Source: Celerinatantimonas sp046054195 (GTDB lineage: Bacteria > Pseudomonadota > Gammaproteobacteria > Enterobacterales > Celerinatantimonadaceae). From it: 64,000 nt of DNA. This document shows positions 63,744 through 64,000 of the stretch, in pieces (positions within the stretch are counted from its first letter, which is position 1; the number at the start of each line of letters is the position of its first letter). The translations under genes and the position numbers were made by a program. The notes under the pieces are model-generated. The model was given only the letters and a program-made list of their open reading frames with translations, made no database searches and was not told the origin of the DNA. The stretch spans positions 248,001-312,000 of the forward strand of contig NZ_JBEQCS010000003.1 in the NCBI RefSeq assembly GCF_046054195.1, read 5' to 3'.

Positions 63744-64000
63744 ATGAGTCGTATAAGGCTGCATCGGGTTGTCATTAAGCCGGAAGGTGAATCGAGAAAA
63801 ATGCTATTTGATGACAGCATTTTGCCTTTAATTGTGAACAATCAGTTCCAGGTCATCCCTCAAAAGGGTCAGCAACTTAACGACTATATTCGATTTGAGC
63901 CGACACCCGGGCATTGTGATGGACATATGGCGATTCGATTGATTACTGAAAACAATGAATTATTGTTTACTGGCGATGTGATGCACAATGAGTTACAGGT
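63744..64000 (+). CDS. Metallo-beta-lactamase-fold protein, 5'-shortened, 3' end outside window
   Basis: The visible 85 residues carry FEPTPGHCDGHMAIRL (the second metal motif of MBL-fold hydrolases) and LFTGDVMHNELQV. In this family the HxHxDH motif should lie roughly 60-100 residues earlier, but the gene begins only about 50 residues before the motif, at an ATG with a perfect GGGAGG site and an in-frame stop 15 bases upstream. It either lost its first metal site or is a remnant. It is divergent from the RiPP protease gene. Confidence 0.65.
   Translation, partial: MSRIRLHRVVIKPEGESRKMLFDDSILPLIVNNQFQVIPQKGQQLNDYIRFEPTPGHCDGHMAIRLITENNELLFTGDVMHNELQ

Noticed and set aside
1..64000. CRISPR arrays, complete insertion sequences, prophage or integrase genes.
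   Set aside because: No regularly spaced repeats, no transposase or integrase signature and no direct-repeat boundaries were found. The Mor-family gene alone does not make a prophage.

Overview
The window is chromosomal DNA from a gammaproteobacterium, probably from the Vibrionales/Alteromonadales/Aeromonadales side. Mfd, Ndh, NagZ, HinT, the YejK-YejL-YejM block, HtpG, QueH and a MetJ-type operator are all of that kind, and most of the sequence is moderately AT-rich. The genus cannot be fixed from the sequence alone.

Layout. 1-16.4 kb is conserved core: mfd-csiV, a Nudix hydrolase, ndh, the cell-wall/lipoprotein cluster nagZ-lpoB-ycfL-COG3014 lipoprotein-hinT, a double-domain 6-carboxytetrahydropterin synthase relative, dihydroorotase, yejK, yejL, yejM and tRNA-Pro(GGG). 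16.5-38.4 kb is mixed metabolism and signalling: a FIST-domain soluble chemoreceptor, a WaaP-like kinase, htpG, a candidate small RNA, yhbP, a methionine transporter of the NhaC family under a MetJ box, kdgK, ghrA, a tyrosine phosphatase, an M24 peptidase homologue without key ligands, glk, queH, metNIQ with a short MetN, four unrecognised small genes and cfa.

39-53.8 kb is accessory. It has an unknown lipoprotein behind a long palindrome, two LysR regulators (one with a frameshifted start) and a set of oxidoreductase/hydrolase genes. A visibly GC-richer block (about 43.75-49.1 kb) sits here, and both its edges fall inside genes, which suggests recombination import. Two DJ-1/PfpI paralogues, one secreted and one cytoplasmic, lie inside and beside that block. 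A peptidoglycan muramidase follows.

53.8-63.7 kb is the most unusual part, and every gene is on the minus strand. First in transcription order is a RiPP-type locus: a PatA/PatG-family cyanobactin maturation protease and two tiny precursor-like genes (52 and 44 codons) that share the leader MKLPMQSxPVxRTxY, followed by a Mor-family regulator. Next comes an apparent operon: an alpha/beta hydrolase-like protein, a histidine-decarboxylase-like PLP enzyme, a close homologue of the amine-gated ion channel ELIC, a two-helix membrane sensor with no recognisable output domain, and an MFS transporter. The last four overlap by 1-4 bases. The order suggests a unit that makes, senses and moves a biogenic amine. 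The window ends in a metallo-beta-lactamase-fold gene that starts downstream of where the first metal-binding motif should be.
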